21,947 nucleotides of DNA, from NCBI GenBank assembly GCA_032095175.1, contig DAMCZI010000059.1:1-21947 (forward strand). Reading direction: 5' to 3'. Origin of the DNA: DAMCZI01 sp032095175. GTDB lineage: Bacteria; Bacillota; Clostridia; Clostridiales; Caloramatoraceae. Made by a program: the position numbers and the translations under genes. This document shows, in pieces, positions 1 through 6,129 of the stretch. Numbering within the stretch: position 1 is the first letter of the stretch; each line of letters opens with the position of its first letter. The notes below the pieces were generated by a model. That model saw only the letters and a list, made by a program, of their open reading frames with translations. It had not been told where the DNA came from and did not search any database.

Positions 1-27
1 GAAAAGGCGGAATGTAAAGAATTTTAA
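1..27 (+). CDS. Possible 3' end of an upstream gene
   Basis: The first frame reads EKAECKEF followed by TAA at 25-27. A strong plus-strand terminator begins 14 bases later, which fits the end of a plus-strand gene entering from outside the window. The piece is too short to identify a family, and an open frame of eight codons can occur by chance. Confidence 0.3.
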   Translation, partial: EKAECKEF

Positions 28-40
28 TGCAACATATATA

Positions 41-75
41 GAAAGCTCAAGTTAGTCCAACTAGCTTGAGCTTTC
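41..75 (+). terminator. Strong hairpin terminator
   Basis: A 15-bp stem (41-55 with 61-75, one G-U pair) closes a 5-base loop and is followed by ATTTTCTCG. It would end transcription of whatever lies left of the window. Its core is almost the same as the terminator at 3521-3559 read from the other strand. Confidence 0.75.
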
Positions 76-320
76 ATTTTCTCGTCTGACGCAAAATATC
101 CTCAAAATCTTTGACTTGTTATTTTCTTTAATACGCCTTATATGCAAAATACCTTTTTATAACATAAATTTATGGTAAAATATAATAAAGCTCATTTATG
201 TACAAGCTATGTACATTGGAGCTTTGAAAATGGATTAAATTACATAGGATATATTTGGAGGGCATTTATAATCGTCCAGGAGGCGTCGATTTAAAAATAA
301 GCTATACAGGGGGAAAACCT
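76..320. other. AT-rich leader region before the small membrane gene
   Basis: This stretch has no convincing gene. It contains a 33-bp repeat (111-143), a TATAAT -10 box at 181-186 without a good -35, and an interrupted inverted repeat with AAAGCTC at 187-193 and GAGCTTT at 219-225. It also has purine-rich blocks near 256-262 and 280-285. It could be the promoter and 5' leader for the genes at 321 and 578. I could not match it to a known riboswitch class. Confidence 0.4.
111..143 (+). repeat. 33-bp direct repeat, copy 1
   Basis: These 33 bases match 3481-3513 with a single A/G difference. In copy 2 the sequence is the loop and right arm of a long palindrome; here the left arm is not recognisable. 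The two copies lie in the same orientation 3.37 kb apart and flank the recombinase segment. Confidence 0.85.
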
Positions 321-494
321 ATGATCATAAGAATATTTTTCTTTGTTCTTTGTATTTTGTTATTTTGTTTTATTTGCTTAATATTTTATGGAGATTTGCT
401 TAAGAACAATAGGAAGCGTTCTAAAGGCGATAGGAAGGCCGTTAATAAGAATAAAGGTAGTATTACACCTAAAAATGCAAAAAAGGGGCTCTAA
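321..494 (+). CDS. 57-residue single-pass membrane peptide
   Basis: The start is taken at ATG 321 because an AGGGGGA ribosome binding site lies eight bases upstream; the upstream TTG at 255 has no support as a start. Residues about 4-25 form one very hydrophobic, Phe-rich membrane segment (IIRIFFFVLCILLFCFICLI). A strongly basic Lys/Arg/Asn tail of about 30 residues follows, expected to face the cytoplasm. I recognise no family. The gene lies 83 bases upstream of the recombinase gene on the same strand and may share its transcript. A GGGG/CCCC hairpin at 483-502 overlaps the stop codon but lacks a U-run. The composition fits a small membrane protein; function unknown. Confidence 0.6.
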   Translation: MIIRIFFFVLCILLFCFICLIFYGDLLKNNRKRSKGDRKAVNKNKGSITPKNAKKGL

Positions 495-577
495 TACCCC
501 TTGGAGGAGAGAGAAAACATTTCGCTAAATTTGTATTTATTAGAATGTTACGTATTTGAACGAAAGGGGAGCTGGTT

Positions 578-1546
578 ATGGAGCTATATAAGATATTTGA
601 TGAGAATTTACCTCCAATACTAAATGAATTTCTTGGATATCTTTGTACTGTTAAAGGGAAATCATTAAATACAGTTGATGGCTACAAAATTGATTTGCGT
701 TTATTTTTAAAGTTTGCAAAAAAAATAAAAACTAAATCAAAACAAAATGTTGAAGAAATTGACATTTCCGATGTGGATGAAGAATTTATCAAAAAAATAA
801 GACTTGGAGATCTCTACTCCTTTATTAACTATGCATCTATTGATAGACAAAACAGCAGTTATGCAAGGGCTAGAAAAACCGCTGCTATAAAATCCTTTTA
901 TAATTATCTAGAAACAAAGGTTAAGGTAATAAAGGAGAATCCTGCCAGGGAACTTGAGACACCCAAAATAAGCAAAAGGCAGCCAGTCTATTTGACTTTA
1001 GATCAAAGCAAGACTCTTCTTGCATCTATTGATGGCAGAAATAAGGAAAGGGATTATGCTATCATTGTATTGTTTTTAAATTGTGGCTTTAGATTGTCTG
1101 AGCTTGTAAGTATTAATATAAATAAAATCAAAGGGGATATTTTAACCGTTATTGGTAAAGGAAACAAAGAAAGGACCATATACCTTAATGCAGCATGTAT
1201 TAAAGCTATTAATGCTTATCTTGCTATAAGACCTAAGGAAGGTGTGGCAGATAAGGATGCATTGTTTTTAAGCGAAAGGAAGAAACGAATCGATAAAAGG
1301 ACCATAGAGAAATTAGTTAAAAAATACATAAAAAATGCTGGTCTATATGATAACAAGTATACTCCCCATAAGCTGAGGCATACCGCTGCAACTCTTATGT
1401 ATAAATATGGCAAGGTTGACATAAGAACTCTGCAGCAAATACTTGGACACGAAAGCGTTGCAACAACTCAAATTTATACCCATATAGATGAGGAGATCTT
1501 AAGAGAGGCAGTGAAATCAAATCCGCTATCTGGCGAAAATGAATAA
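578..1546 (+). CDS. Tyrosine recombinase, XerC/XerD-like
   Basis: This 322-residue site-specific recombinase cuts and rejoins DNA through a phosphotyrosine. Residues about 12-115 are the SAM-like core-binding domain and about 135-310 the catalytic domain. The full catalytic set is visible: R172 in GFRLSEL, K194 in GKGNKER, H264 and R267 in PHKLRHT, H291 in LGHESV and the nucleophile Y300 in TTQIYTH. Length and C-terminal motifs are those of the Xer group rather than large phage integrases. GGGGA lies nine bases before the ATG. It stands two small genes away from a dif-like site (2843-2870) and within 33-bp direct repeats, so either chromosome dimer resolution or a private recombination site is possible. 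I recall a recombinase near lexA in other clostridia, which argues for a resident gene. The substrate is inferred. Confidence 0.93.
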   Translation: MELYKIFDENLPPILNEFLGYLCTVKGKSLNTVDGYKIDLRLFLKFAKKIKTKSKQNVEEIDISDVDEEFIKKIRLGDLYSFINYASIDRQNSSYARARKTAAIKSFYNYLETKVKVIKENPARELETPKISKRQPVYLTLDQSKTLLASIDGRNKERDYAIIVLFLNCGFRLSELVSININKIKGDILTVIGKGNKERTIYLNAACIKAINAYLAIRPKEGVADKDALFLSERKKRIDKRTIEKLVKKYIKNAGLYDNKYTPHKLRHTAATLMYKYGKVDIRTLQQILGHESVATTQIYTHIDEEILREAVKSNPLSGENE

Positions 1547-1568
1547 GACTTTATAAGTGTAGCATTTT

Positions 1569-1597
1569 TTAAGGGAACTCGTAAAAAGTTCCCTTAA
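1569..1597 (+). terminator. Hairpin between convergent genes
   Basis: An 11-bp perfect stem (1569-1579 with 1587-1597) closes a 7-base loop between the recombinase and the minus-strand GNAT gene. The U-run after the stem is weak (TTCGTATTT), so termination may be partial. Confidence 0.65.
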
Positions 1598-1626
1598 TTC
1601 GTATTTAAAATAAAGTAAAGCAATGA

Positions 1627-2079
1627 CTATTCTAAAATCCATTCATATATGCACATTTGTCGCTTCCCTACCTGGTACAACTCATGATATGATGGCAAAT
1701 CTGCAATCTCTTTAAGTTTGAAACCTGCTTTCTCACAAGTTTTTCGAGATGGGTAGTTATCTGGATTGCATGATATTATAAGTCTATTCATTCCATGTGC
1801 AATAGCTACATCCTTGATAATTTTACAAGCCTTTGAAGCGTAATTATTTCCTCTATAAGATGCTTCGATACTATAACCGATATTTCCTCCGTAGTATGTA
1901 TTTTCATTGTGTCCGATTCGAATATCAATGGCACCTATGCTTTCATTTGAATTATGTAGAGTGATTTTATAGTCATATTCAGGTACAAAGCCTTTTTCTT
2001 CATCGGCTGGTGTCTTTTCTTCAATCTTTAAATCAATCTCGCCATCAGTTAAGTAATCAAAATCCTTGAACTCAAACAC
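1627..2079 (-). CDS. GNAT family N-acetyltransferase
   Basis: A 150-residue single-domain acetyltransferase of the RimJ/RimL-like GNAT type, expected to transfer acetyl from acetyl-CoA to an amine. The acetyl-CoA pyrophosphate-binding motif A is at residues about 66-87, with the loop RGNNYA at 76-81. The later helix motif NPDNYPSRKTCEKAGF is at about 105-120. The start is GTG, chosen because GGGAGG lies seven bases upstream and no in-frame ATG is better. It converges on the recombinase gene. The substrate cannot be told from sequence: small-molecule, antibiotic and ribosomal-protein acetylases share this fold. Confidence 0.85.
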   Translation of the reverse strand: MFEFKDFDYLTDGEIDLKIEEKTPADEEKGFVPEYDYKITLHNSNESIGAIDIRIGHNENTYYGGNIGYSIEASYRGNNYASKACKIIKDVAIAHGMNRLIISCNPDNYPSRKTCEKAGFKLKEIADLPSYHELYQVGKRQMCIYEWILE

Positions 2080-2171
2080 CTACATTCCTCCCTTTATATA
2101 CAATGTAATCCATAATTAACCTTTACATAAATTATTATATAATATCTAGATGAAGAATTATACATAGCTAA

Positions 2172-2696
2172 CTAAATTAAGCCTTGTATTTTATGAAAAA
2201 CGTCTTCCGCTACAGTATCTCTATTCTCTTTTGTTATGGTATAAATTTTAATTCCAGGAGTTCTTTTTATTTCATCTATATCAGGATGATTCTTATAAAA
2301 AATTGTTCCTATAACATAATTGGAGCCTGTTAAAATACTATTAATTATTTGCTTGAATTTTAGTGATAACACCTGCATTGGGCCTATCTCATCAATAATA
2401 ATAATTTTATTTGAGCTATTTGAATGATTAATAATTTGCATTGCAAAATCCTCAAATGCATCTATATCTACCCCATACCTACCTATTCTAGTATCGCAAT
2501 TAAAATTTATATCTGCTATTCTTCTCCTTTTGCCATCTAAACTAACACAGTCAAAACCAATTCTATTAAATTCATCACAAATTTCCTCTGTATAGAAACC
2601 AACACAATTATCTTTTCCTATCATCTCAATAATTTTTTTCAGCGCCGTGGTTTTACCAACTCTAGGTTCACCAGAAAGTAACACTATATTTCCCAT
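2172..2696 (-). CDS. THEP1-type nucleoside triphosphatase (NTPase_1)
   Basis: A 174-residue P-loop NTPase. The start is set at the ATG before GNIVLLSG, because AAAGGAGA lies five bases upstream; the frame stays open 16 codons further but without a binding site. Walker A is GEPRVGKTT (residues 9-17) and Walker B is KIIIIDEIGPM (97-107, D102/E103). The family-typical GFYTEE (33-38) and GRYGVD (72-77) are present. THEP1 proteins from thermophiles hydrolyse several nucleoside triphosphates slowly; their cell role is unclear. No neighbour suggests a pathway. Confidence 0.88.
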   Translation of the reverse strand: MGNIVLLSGEPRVGKTTALKKIIEMIGKDNCVGFYTEEICDEFNRIGFDCVSLDGKRRRIADINFNCDTRIGRYGVDIDAFEDFAMQIINHSNSSNKIIIIDEIGPMQVLSLKFKQIINSILTGSNYVIGTIFYKNHPDIDEIKRTPGIKIYTITKENRDTVAEDVFHKIQGLI

Positions 2697-2842
2697 TATA
2701 TTCTCCTTTCTATCAAATCTATAAATTTGGCTGCTAGTGTTCATTAATCTATATTTTAAATTATAAACTATGTATGTTTAAAAACCTATAACAATGTTTT
2801 TAAATATATAATCTAATAAGTTAACAACCAGCAATAAATATA

Positions 2843-2870
2843 AATTTACATAAATATTATTATGTAAACT
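2843..2870 (+). other. Candidate dif (Xer recombination) site
   Basis: The 28-bp layout is 11 + 6 + 11. The right arm TTATGTAAACT equals the XerD-side arm of the Firmicutes dif consensus as I remember it. The left arm AATTTACATAA fits about 8 of 11 degenerate consensus positions. The inner 9-bp arms are a perfect inverted repeat (2845-2853 with 2860-2868) around a 6-bp centre. Gene direction changes mainly from plus to minus around here, as expected where replication forks meet. The background is very AT-rich, so chance cannot be excluded. Confidence 0.45.
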
Positions 2871-2916
2871 ATTTGATTTATCTTAGCTATTAATTAATGA
2901 GGATATAGATAAAATT

Positions 2917-2956
2917 AAAAATAGCCCTTTGGACTGTTACATCCAGGGCTATTTTT
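2917..2956 (-). terminator. Terminator of the Cys-rich protein gene
   Basis: A 12-bp stem (2917-2928 with 2945-2956) contains AGCCCT/AGGGCT and is flanked by T-rich tracts in both directions, so it can work on either strand. It begins 11 bases after the stop codon of the minus-strand gene at 2967. Confidence 0.85.
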
Positions 2957-2966
2957 GTTAAATATT

Positions 2967-3389
2967 TTAATGTTTGCAATTGTGATGATTATGAGTATGC
3001 TCATGGTGACATCCACATTCATCTTCCTCATCGCAATCATGCGTATTTCCTATAAGTATCTCTTCTATTTTTCTATCGTACTCTTCTTTTAACTCAGGAA
3101 TATCCTCGATATATTCCCATTGACATTCGTTATCTTCTTCTTTTTTGTAGGCTTTCCATTTTTCAAGATCTTCGGGGGAGAGATCTTCTATAATATAATC
3201 TTCAGGATCAAGCCCCTCTTCTATTACTCCCTCTAACTTAATTTCTGTGTAATCAGAATCCTCCATATCTATGCATTTACCACAGCTGTCACAGAGCTTA
3301 TTAGGGTCGAGATCACAGATGTTGCACTTGTTGCAGTTGTCACACACTTTATTAGGATCTAGTTCACAGTACTTTATCTCTTTATTCAT
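2967..3389 (-). CDS. Cys/His-rich, probably metal-binding protein
   Basis: A 140-residue protein with two tandem 17-residue units, YCELDPNKVCDNCNKC and ICDLDPNKLCDSCGKC. Their cysteines follow C-x7-C-x2-C-x2-C (C8, C16, C19, C22 and C25, C33, C36, C39). A very acidic middle (about 41-120) is followed by a Cys/His-rich tail ending GCHHEHTHNHHNCKH. Eight cysteines at this spacing suggest two metal or Fe-S centres, and the tail suggests Zn, Ni or Cu binding; both are inference. The start is the ATG at 3389, with AAAAGGGA upstream; an open stretch of ten more codons lacks a binding site. The protein is predicted cytoplasmic, with no signal peptide. I do not recognise a characterised family. Confidence 0.8.
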   Translation of the reverse strand: MNKEIKYCELDPNKVCDNCNKCNICDLDPNKLCDSCGKCIDMEDSDYTEIKLEGVIEEGLDPEDYIIEDLSPEDLEKWKAYKKEEDNECQWEYIEDIPELKEEYDRKIEEILIGNTHDCDEEDECGCHHEHTHNHHNCKH

Positions 3390-3427
3390 TATATCATCCC
3401 TTTTCATCTTACTTATCAATATTATAA

Positions 3428-3455
3428 ATTATATCAAATACTGCTGTAAAAGCAA
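3428..3455 (-). promoter_or_regulatory. Promoter of the Cys-rich protein gene
   Basis: On the minus strand TTGCTT (3450-3455) and TATAAT (3428-3433) are 16 bases apart, a good housekeeping-sigma promoter about 30 bases upstream of the chosen start. Confidence 0.55.
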
Positions 3456-3461
3456 TTGGTT

Positions 3462-3508
3462 AGGCGTATTAAAGGAAATATTGACTTGTTATTTTCTTTA
3501 GTACGCCT
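3462..3508. repeat. Long palindrome containing 33-bp repeat copy 2
   Basis: Arms 3463-3480 and 3490-3507 are 18 bp each, nearly perfectly complementary, around the 9-base centre TTGACTTGT. The centre plus right arm (3481-3513) repeats 111-143. It lies between the Cys-rich gene's promoter and the LysM gene's terminator. The two-arm layout with a short centre resembles a recombinase core site, but it could equally be a folded-RNA or MITE-like element. Confidence 0.8.
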
Positions 3509-3520
3509 TATATTGGGAAA

Positions 3521-3559
3521 ATAGAACCTCAAGCTAGGAGGACTAACTTGAGGTTCTAT
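3521..3559 (-). terminator. Terminator of the LysM gene
   Basis: A 13-bp stem (3521-3533 with 3547-3559), extended by a further CTAG/CTA pairing, lies just after the LysM stop codon. On the minus strand it is followed by TTTTCCC. Its core matches the hairpin at 41-75 in opposite orientation. Confidence 0.8.
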
Positions 3560-3560
3560 A

Positions 3561-3869
3561 TTAATCAATCGGGATATTCAGCTGTTGGCCAGGATATATG
3601 TTTGCAGATTTTAAATTGTTTTCTTCTCTTATGTTATAAACAAGCTTTCTTATGTCTATATTATCGGGATTGTTTTTGGCAGCTAGGGACCATATGGTAT
3701 CTCCTGGATATACAGTAACTGTTATGTGTTGATTAGGATTGCTTTCCGCTGCTTTCCCATGGTTGAACATTACAAGTCTTATGCATACAAGAAGTGCTAC
3801 AAGAATAACTCTTCCTGGTTTGAGTCCTCTAAATAGGTTGAATTTTTTACTATTTTTCTTTGTTTTCAT
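3561..3869 (-). CDS. Small membrane LysM protein, YneA-like (SOS-controlled)
   Basis: A 102-residue protein with a basic N-terminus, one membrane segment at about 20-36 (RVILVALLVCIRLVMF), and a LysM domain at about 49-100 (VYPGDTIWSLA ... IYPGQQLNIP). It is likely anchored in the membrane with LysM outside, gripping peptidoglycan. Size, domain order and divergent position next to lexA match B. subtilis YneA, an SOS-induced division inhibitor; sequence-level orthology is not shown. GGGGGTG precedes the ATG. Its promoter (TTGACA-17-TATACT) has one LexA box filling the spacer and a second over the expected transcription start, so tight SOS repression is expected. Inference: after DNA damage it delays septation. 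Confidence 0.85.
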   Translation of the reverse strand: MKTKKNSKKFNLFRGLKPGRVILVALLVCIRLVMFNHGKAAESNPNQHITVTVYPGDTIWSLAAKNNPDNIDIRKLVYNIREENNLKSANIYPGQQLNIPID

Positions 3870-3885
3870 AATTTACACCCCCACA

Positions 3886-3899
3886 GAACATATGTTCTA
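3886..3899. promoter_or_regulatory. LexA operator (SOS box) 1
   Basis: AGAACATATGTTCT is a perfect 14-bp palindrome with the GAAC-N4-GTTC core of Gram-positive SOS boxes. It overlaps the predicted transcription start of the LysM gene. Confidence 0.9.
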
Positions 3900-3905
3900 T
3901 TTATA

Positions 3906-3934
3906 GTATACAGAACGTATGTTCTAATGTCAAC
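3906..3934 (-). promoter_or_regulatory. Promoter of the LysM gene
   Basis: On the minus strand TTGACA (3929-3934) and TATACT (3906-3911) are separated by exactly 17 bases: near-consensus, so it should be strong when LexA is removed. Confidence 0.88.
3913..3926. promoter_or_regulatory. LexA operator (SOS box) 2
   Basis: AGAACGTATGTTCT carries GAAC-N4-GTTC and lies wholly inside the 17-base spacer of the LysM promoter, where bound LexA would block RNA polymerase. It is centred 27 bases from box 1, about two and a half helical turns. Confidence 0.9.
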
Positions 3935-3962
3935 ACCTTTATTGATAATTTTGGCAAAAAAA

Positions 3963-3976
3963 CGAACACAAGTTTG
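3963..3976. promoter_or_regulatory. LexA operator (SOS box) 3, lexA autoregulation
   Basis: CGAACACAAGTTTG matches GAAC-N4-GTTT and overlaps the -35 element of the lexA promoter. It is less symmetric than boxes 1 and 2, as expected for a repressor that keeps its own gene partly on. Confidence 0.75.
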
Positions 3977-4002
3977 CATATGGTTTAATAGTATGATATA
4001 AT
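3974..4002 (+). promoter_or_regulatory. lexA promoter
   Basis: TTGCAT (3974-3979) and TATAAT (3997-4002) have a 17-base spacer and lie about 30 bases before the lexA start. Confidence 0.75.
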
Positions 4003-4032
4003 TAACTCGATAAAATATAAGGGGTGTGTAAT

Positions 4033-4644
4033 ATGCCAAACACGGATCTTACAAGCAAACAGCAGGAAATATTGGACTTTATAAAACTTGAAATATCTAC
4101 AAAGGGATATCCACCCTCTGTTAGAGAAATATGTGTTGCAGTTGGTTTAAGATCAACATCAACAGTACACGGTCATCTTGAAAGACTTGAAAAAAGAGGA
4201 ATTATAAGAAGAGACCCAACAAAGCCTAGAGCTATTGAAATATTAGATGATTCTGCATCAACTAAGGAAGTAATTGATGTTCCAATAATAGGCTCTGTAG
4301 CTGCTGGACAGCCTATTCTAGCAGTTGAAAATGTTGAGGATAATTTTCCTGTTCCTGTAGATTATTTCCCTTCAAAGAACCAGTTATTTATGCTTCAGGT
4401 AAAGGGAGAAAGTATGACAGGATGCGGTATAATGAACGGTGATTATTTAATTGTAGAACAACAGCCAACAGCAGAAAACGGGGATATTGTTGTAGCTTTA
4501 ATAGATGATAGTGCTACAGTTAAAACATTTTATAAAGAAAAGGATCATATACGTCTGCAGCCTGAAAATCCAAGTATGGAACCAATAATAGTTGAAGATT
4601 GCAGCATTCTTGGAAAAGCTGTAGGACTTTTTAGAAAGATATAA
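4033..4644 (+). CDS. lexA: LexA, SOS repressor and self-cleaving protease
   Basis: LexA binds SOS boxes as a dimer and cleaves itself when RecA filaments form on damaged DNA. The 203-residue protein has an N-terminal winged helix-turn-helix (about 1-70; SVREICVAVGLRSTSTVHGHL) and a C-terminal S24 peptidase domain. The cleavage site is A91-G92 in SVAAGQP; the catalytic pair is S127 in GESM and K164 in ATVKTF. The ATG at 4033 is preceded by GGGGTG; a GTG nine bases earlier lies inside that binding site, so it is rejected. The gene is divergent from the LysM gene, with an operator over its own promoter. Length and active site match B. subtilis LexA closely. Confidence 0.98.
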   Translation: MPNTDLTSKQQEILDFIKLEISTKGYPPSVREICVAVGLRSTSTVHGHLERLEKRGIIRRDPTKPRAIEILDDSASTKEVIDVPIIGSVAAGQPILAVENVEDNFPVPVDYFPSKNQLFMLQVKGESMTGCGIMNGDYLIVEQQPTAENGDIVVALIDDSATVKTFYKEKDHIRLQPENPSMEPIIVEDCSILGKAVGLFRKI

Positions 4645-4647
4645 GAC

Positions 4648-4695
4648 ATAATAAAAGCACCATATGCCTTGATTGGTATATAGTGCTTTTATTAT
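4648..4695. terminator. Bidirectional terminator, lexA / Met-gamma-lyase gene
   Basis: A 13-bp stem (4648-4660 with 4683-4695) has a further paired inner part around TTGA. A/T tracts on both sides let it stop lexA from the left and the convergent minus-strand gene from the right. Confidence 0.85.
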
Positions 4696-4742
4696 TTAAA
4701 AATAATTGTACTCCTCTACTCCATTATTTAAACTTTTTAATA

Positions 4743-6029
4743 TTATTTGTTGCGCAATATATATGATAATCCCATTAGTATACCTGCCTTTGCATGTTCA
4801 AATGTAAGTCCTCCCTGCATATAGGCTATATAAGGGGGTCTAATTGGGGCATCTGCACTTAACTCAATTGAAGAACCTTGAATAAATGCACCTGCAGCCA
4901 TAATAACCTGATCAGTATATCCTGGCATATCCCATGGTTCGCACTCAAGGAAGGAATCTACAGGCGAACCCTTTTGTATTCCCTTACAGAAATTAATTAG
5001 GTCATCTGCATTATTGAACTTTATTGCCTGTATTATATCACTTCTGGAGTCTTTAAATCCTGGTGAAACCTCATATCCCGCTAGTTCCATAAGCCTTGAA
5101 CAGAATATAGAGGATTTTAATGCTTCTCCTGTAATATGTGGAGCCATAAAAAGTCCCTGGAACATTAATCTTACTACGCCAAAGGTTGAACCAACTTCTT
5201 TTCCAAGTCCAGGGGAAGTTAGCCTATAACCAGCTTGTTCAACATATTCCCTCTTTCCAACTACATATCCTCCAGTTGGTGCTATACCTCCACCTATGTT
5301 CTTTATAAGAGAACCAGCTATTAAATCCGCTCCTGCTTCAATAGGCTCTTCTATATCAATAAATTCACCGTAGCAATTATCTACAAAGCATATAACATCT
5401 TCTCTAACAGCCTTAATGGCTTTGCAGGCTTCTCTTATATCATTTATAAGAAGAGCCGGCCTCCAGCCGTATCCTGTAGATCTTTGAATTTCGACCATTT
5501 TAATTGATGGGTCTTCTTTTATCTCTTTAACTACTCTATCAATATCTATCTTGTTATTTTCCTTTAAATCCACCTGTTTATATTTAACTCCATATTCCCT
5601 TAAGGAGCCAATGTTCTCTCCCTCAATACCTATAACCTGTAAAAGAGTATCATAAGGTCTGCCTGTTATTGCAAGTAAAGTATCATTTGGCCTTAAATTT
5701 CCTGCAAGAGCAAGGGCTATTGCATGTGTTCCAGATGCTATCTGAGGTCTTACAAGGGCATCTTCAGCCTTAAAAATTCTTGCATATACTCTTTCAAGTG
5801 TATCTCTTCCTACATCTCCGTAGCCATAGCCTGTTGTGTTTGTAAAGTGAGAATCGCTTAATCTCTCCTCCTGCATTGCCTTTAGCACTTTTATCTGGTT
5901 GTATTCCCTTATGCTATCTATTTTTTCAAAGGTTATTGAAATATCCTTACAGGCCCTTTCAGCTAGCTCAATTGCTGTAGCTTGTATACCAAAGTGATTC
6001 ATCAACATTTCTTTTGTATTTTTCTGCAT
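4743..6029 (-). CDS. Methionine gamma-lyase family PLP enzyme (aluminum resistance protein-like)
   Basis: A 428-residue fold-type I PLP enzyme of the Met_gamma_lyase/'aluminum resistance' family found beside hfq or glnR in Firmicutes. The phosphate-binding segment is ASGTHAIALAL (98-108), the cofactor-ring Asp is D217 in FVDNCYGEF, and the Schiff-base Lys is K243 in GSLIKNIGGG, followed by PTGGYVVGK. The family is predicted to cleave C-S bonds of methionine or related substrates; the real substrate is poorly established and the resistance name is historical. GGAGGG precedes the ATG. It is the last gene of the minus-strand series, separated from hfq by a hairpin, so it probably has partly separate expression. 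Confidence 0.92.
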   Translation of the reverse strand: MQKNTKEMLMNHFGIQATAIELAERACKDISITFEKIDSIREYNQIKVLKAMQEERLSDSHFTNTTGYGYGDVGRDTLERVYARIFKAEDALVRPQIASGTHAIALALAGNLRPNDTLLAITGRPYDTLLQVIGIEGENIGSLREYGVKYKQVDLKENNKIDIDRVVKEIKEDPSIKMVEIQRSTGYGWRPALLINDIREACKAIKAVREDVICFVDNCYGEFIDIEEPIEAGADLIAGSLIKNIGGGIAPTGGYVVGKREYVEQAGYRLTSPGLGKEVGSTFGVVRLMFQGLFMAPHITGEALKSSIFCSRLMELAGYEVSPGFKDSRSDIIQAIKFNNADDLINFCKGIQKGSPVDSFLECEPWDMPGYTDQVIMAAGAFIQGSSIELSADAPIRPPYIAYMQGGLTFEHAKAGILMGLSYILRNK

Positions 6030-6074
6030 TTAAAACCCTCCATAGATTTAATAAATAAAATTTAAACATAATAA

Positions 6075-6110
6075 TAAGCTGGATATCTGCCGCTACAAAT
6101 ATCCAGCTTA
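6075..6110 (-). terminator. Terminator after hfq
   Basis: A 12-bp perfect stem (6075-6086 with 6099-6110, GCTGGATAT/ATATCCAGC) lies 20 bases past the hfq stop. On the minus strand ATTATTATGTTTA follows, a weak U-run, so some read-through into the next gene is likely. Confidence 0.7.
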
Positions 6111-6129
6111 CCAAAAGGAGTTGGATTTT

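Noticed and set aside
187..225. Riboswitch in the leader of the small membrane gene
   Set aside because: The paired segments are short and interrupted, begin before the probable transcription start, and match no class I can recall; there is no terminator or masked binding site to act as a switch.
2115..2145. Another TTTACATAAATTATTATATAAT-like stretch resembling a dif arm
   Set aside because: It lacks an 11+6+11 layout with complementary arms and the TATGTAAACT arm; it is ordinary AT-rich intergenic sequence.
3271..3501. Plus-strand open frame opposite the Cys-rich gene (Leu/Gln/Ser repeats)
   Set aside because: It is the antisense reading of the tandem Cys repeats, has no ribosome binding site, and the minus-strand frame has a promoter, start signal and terminator.
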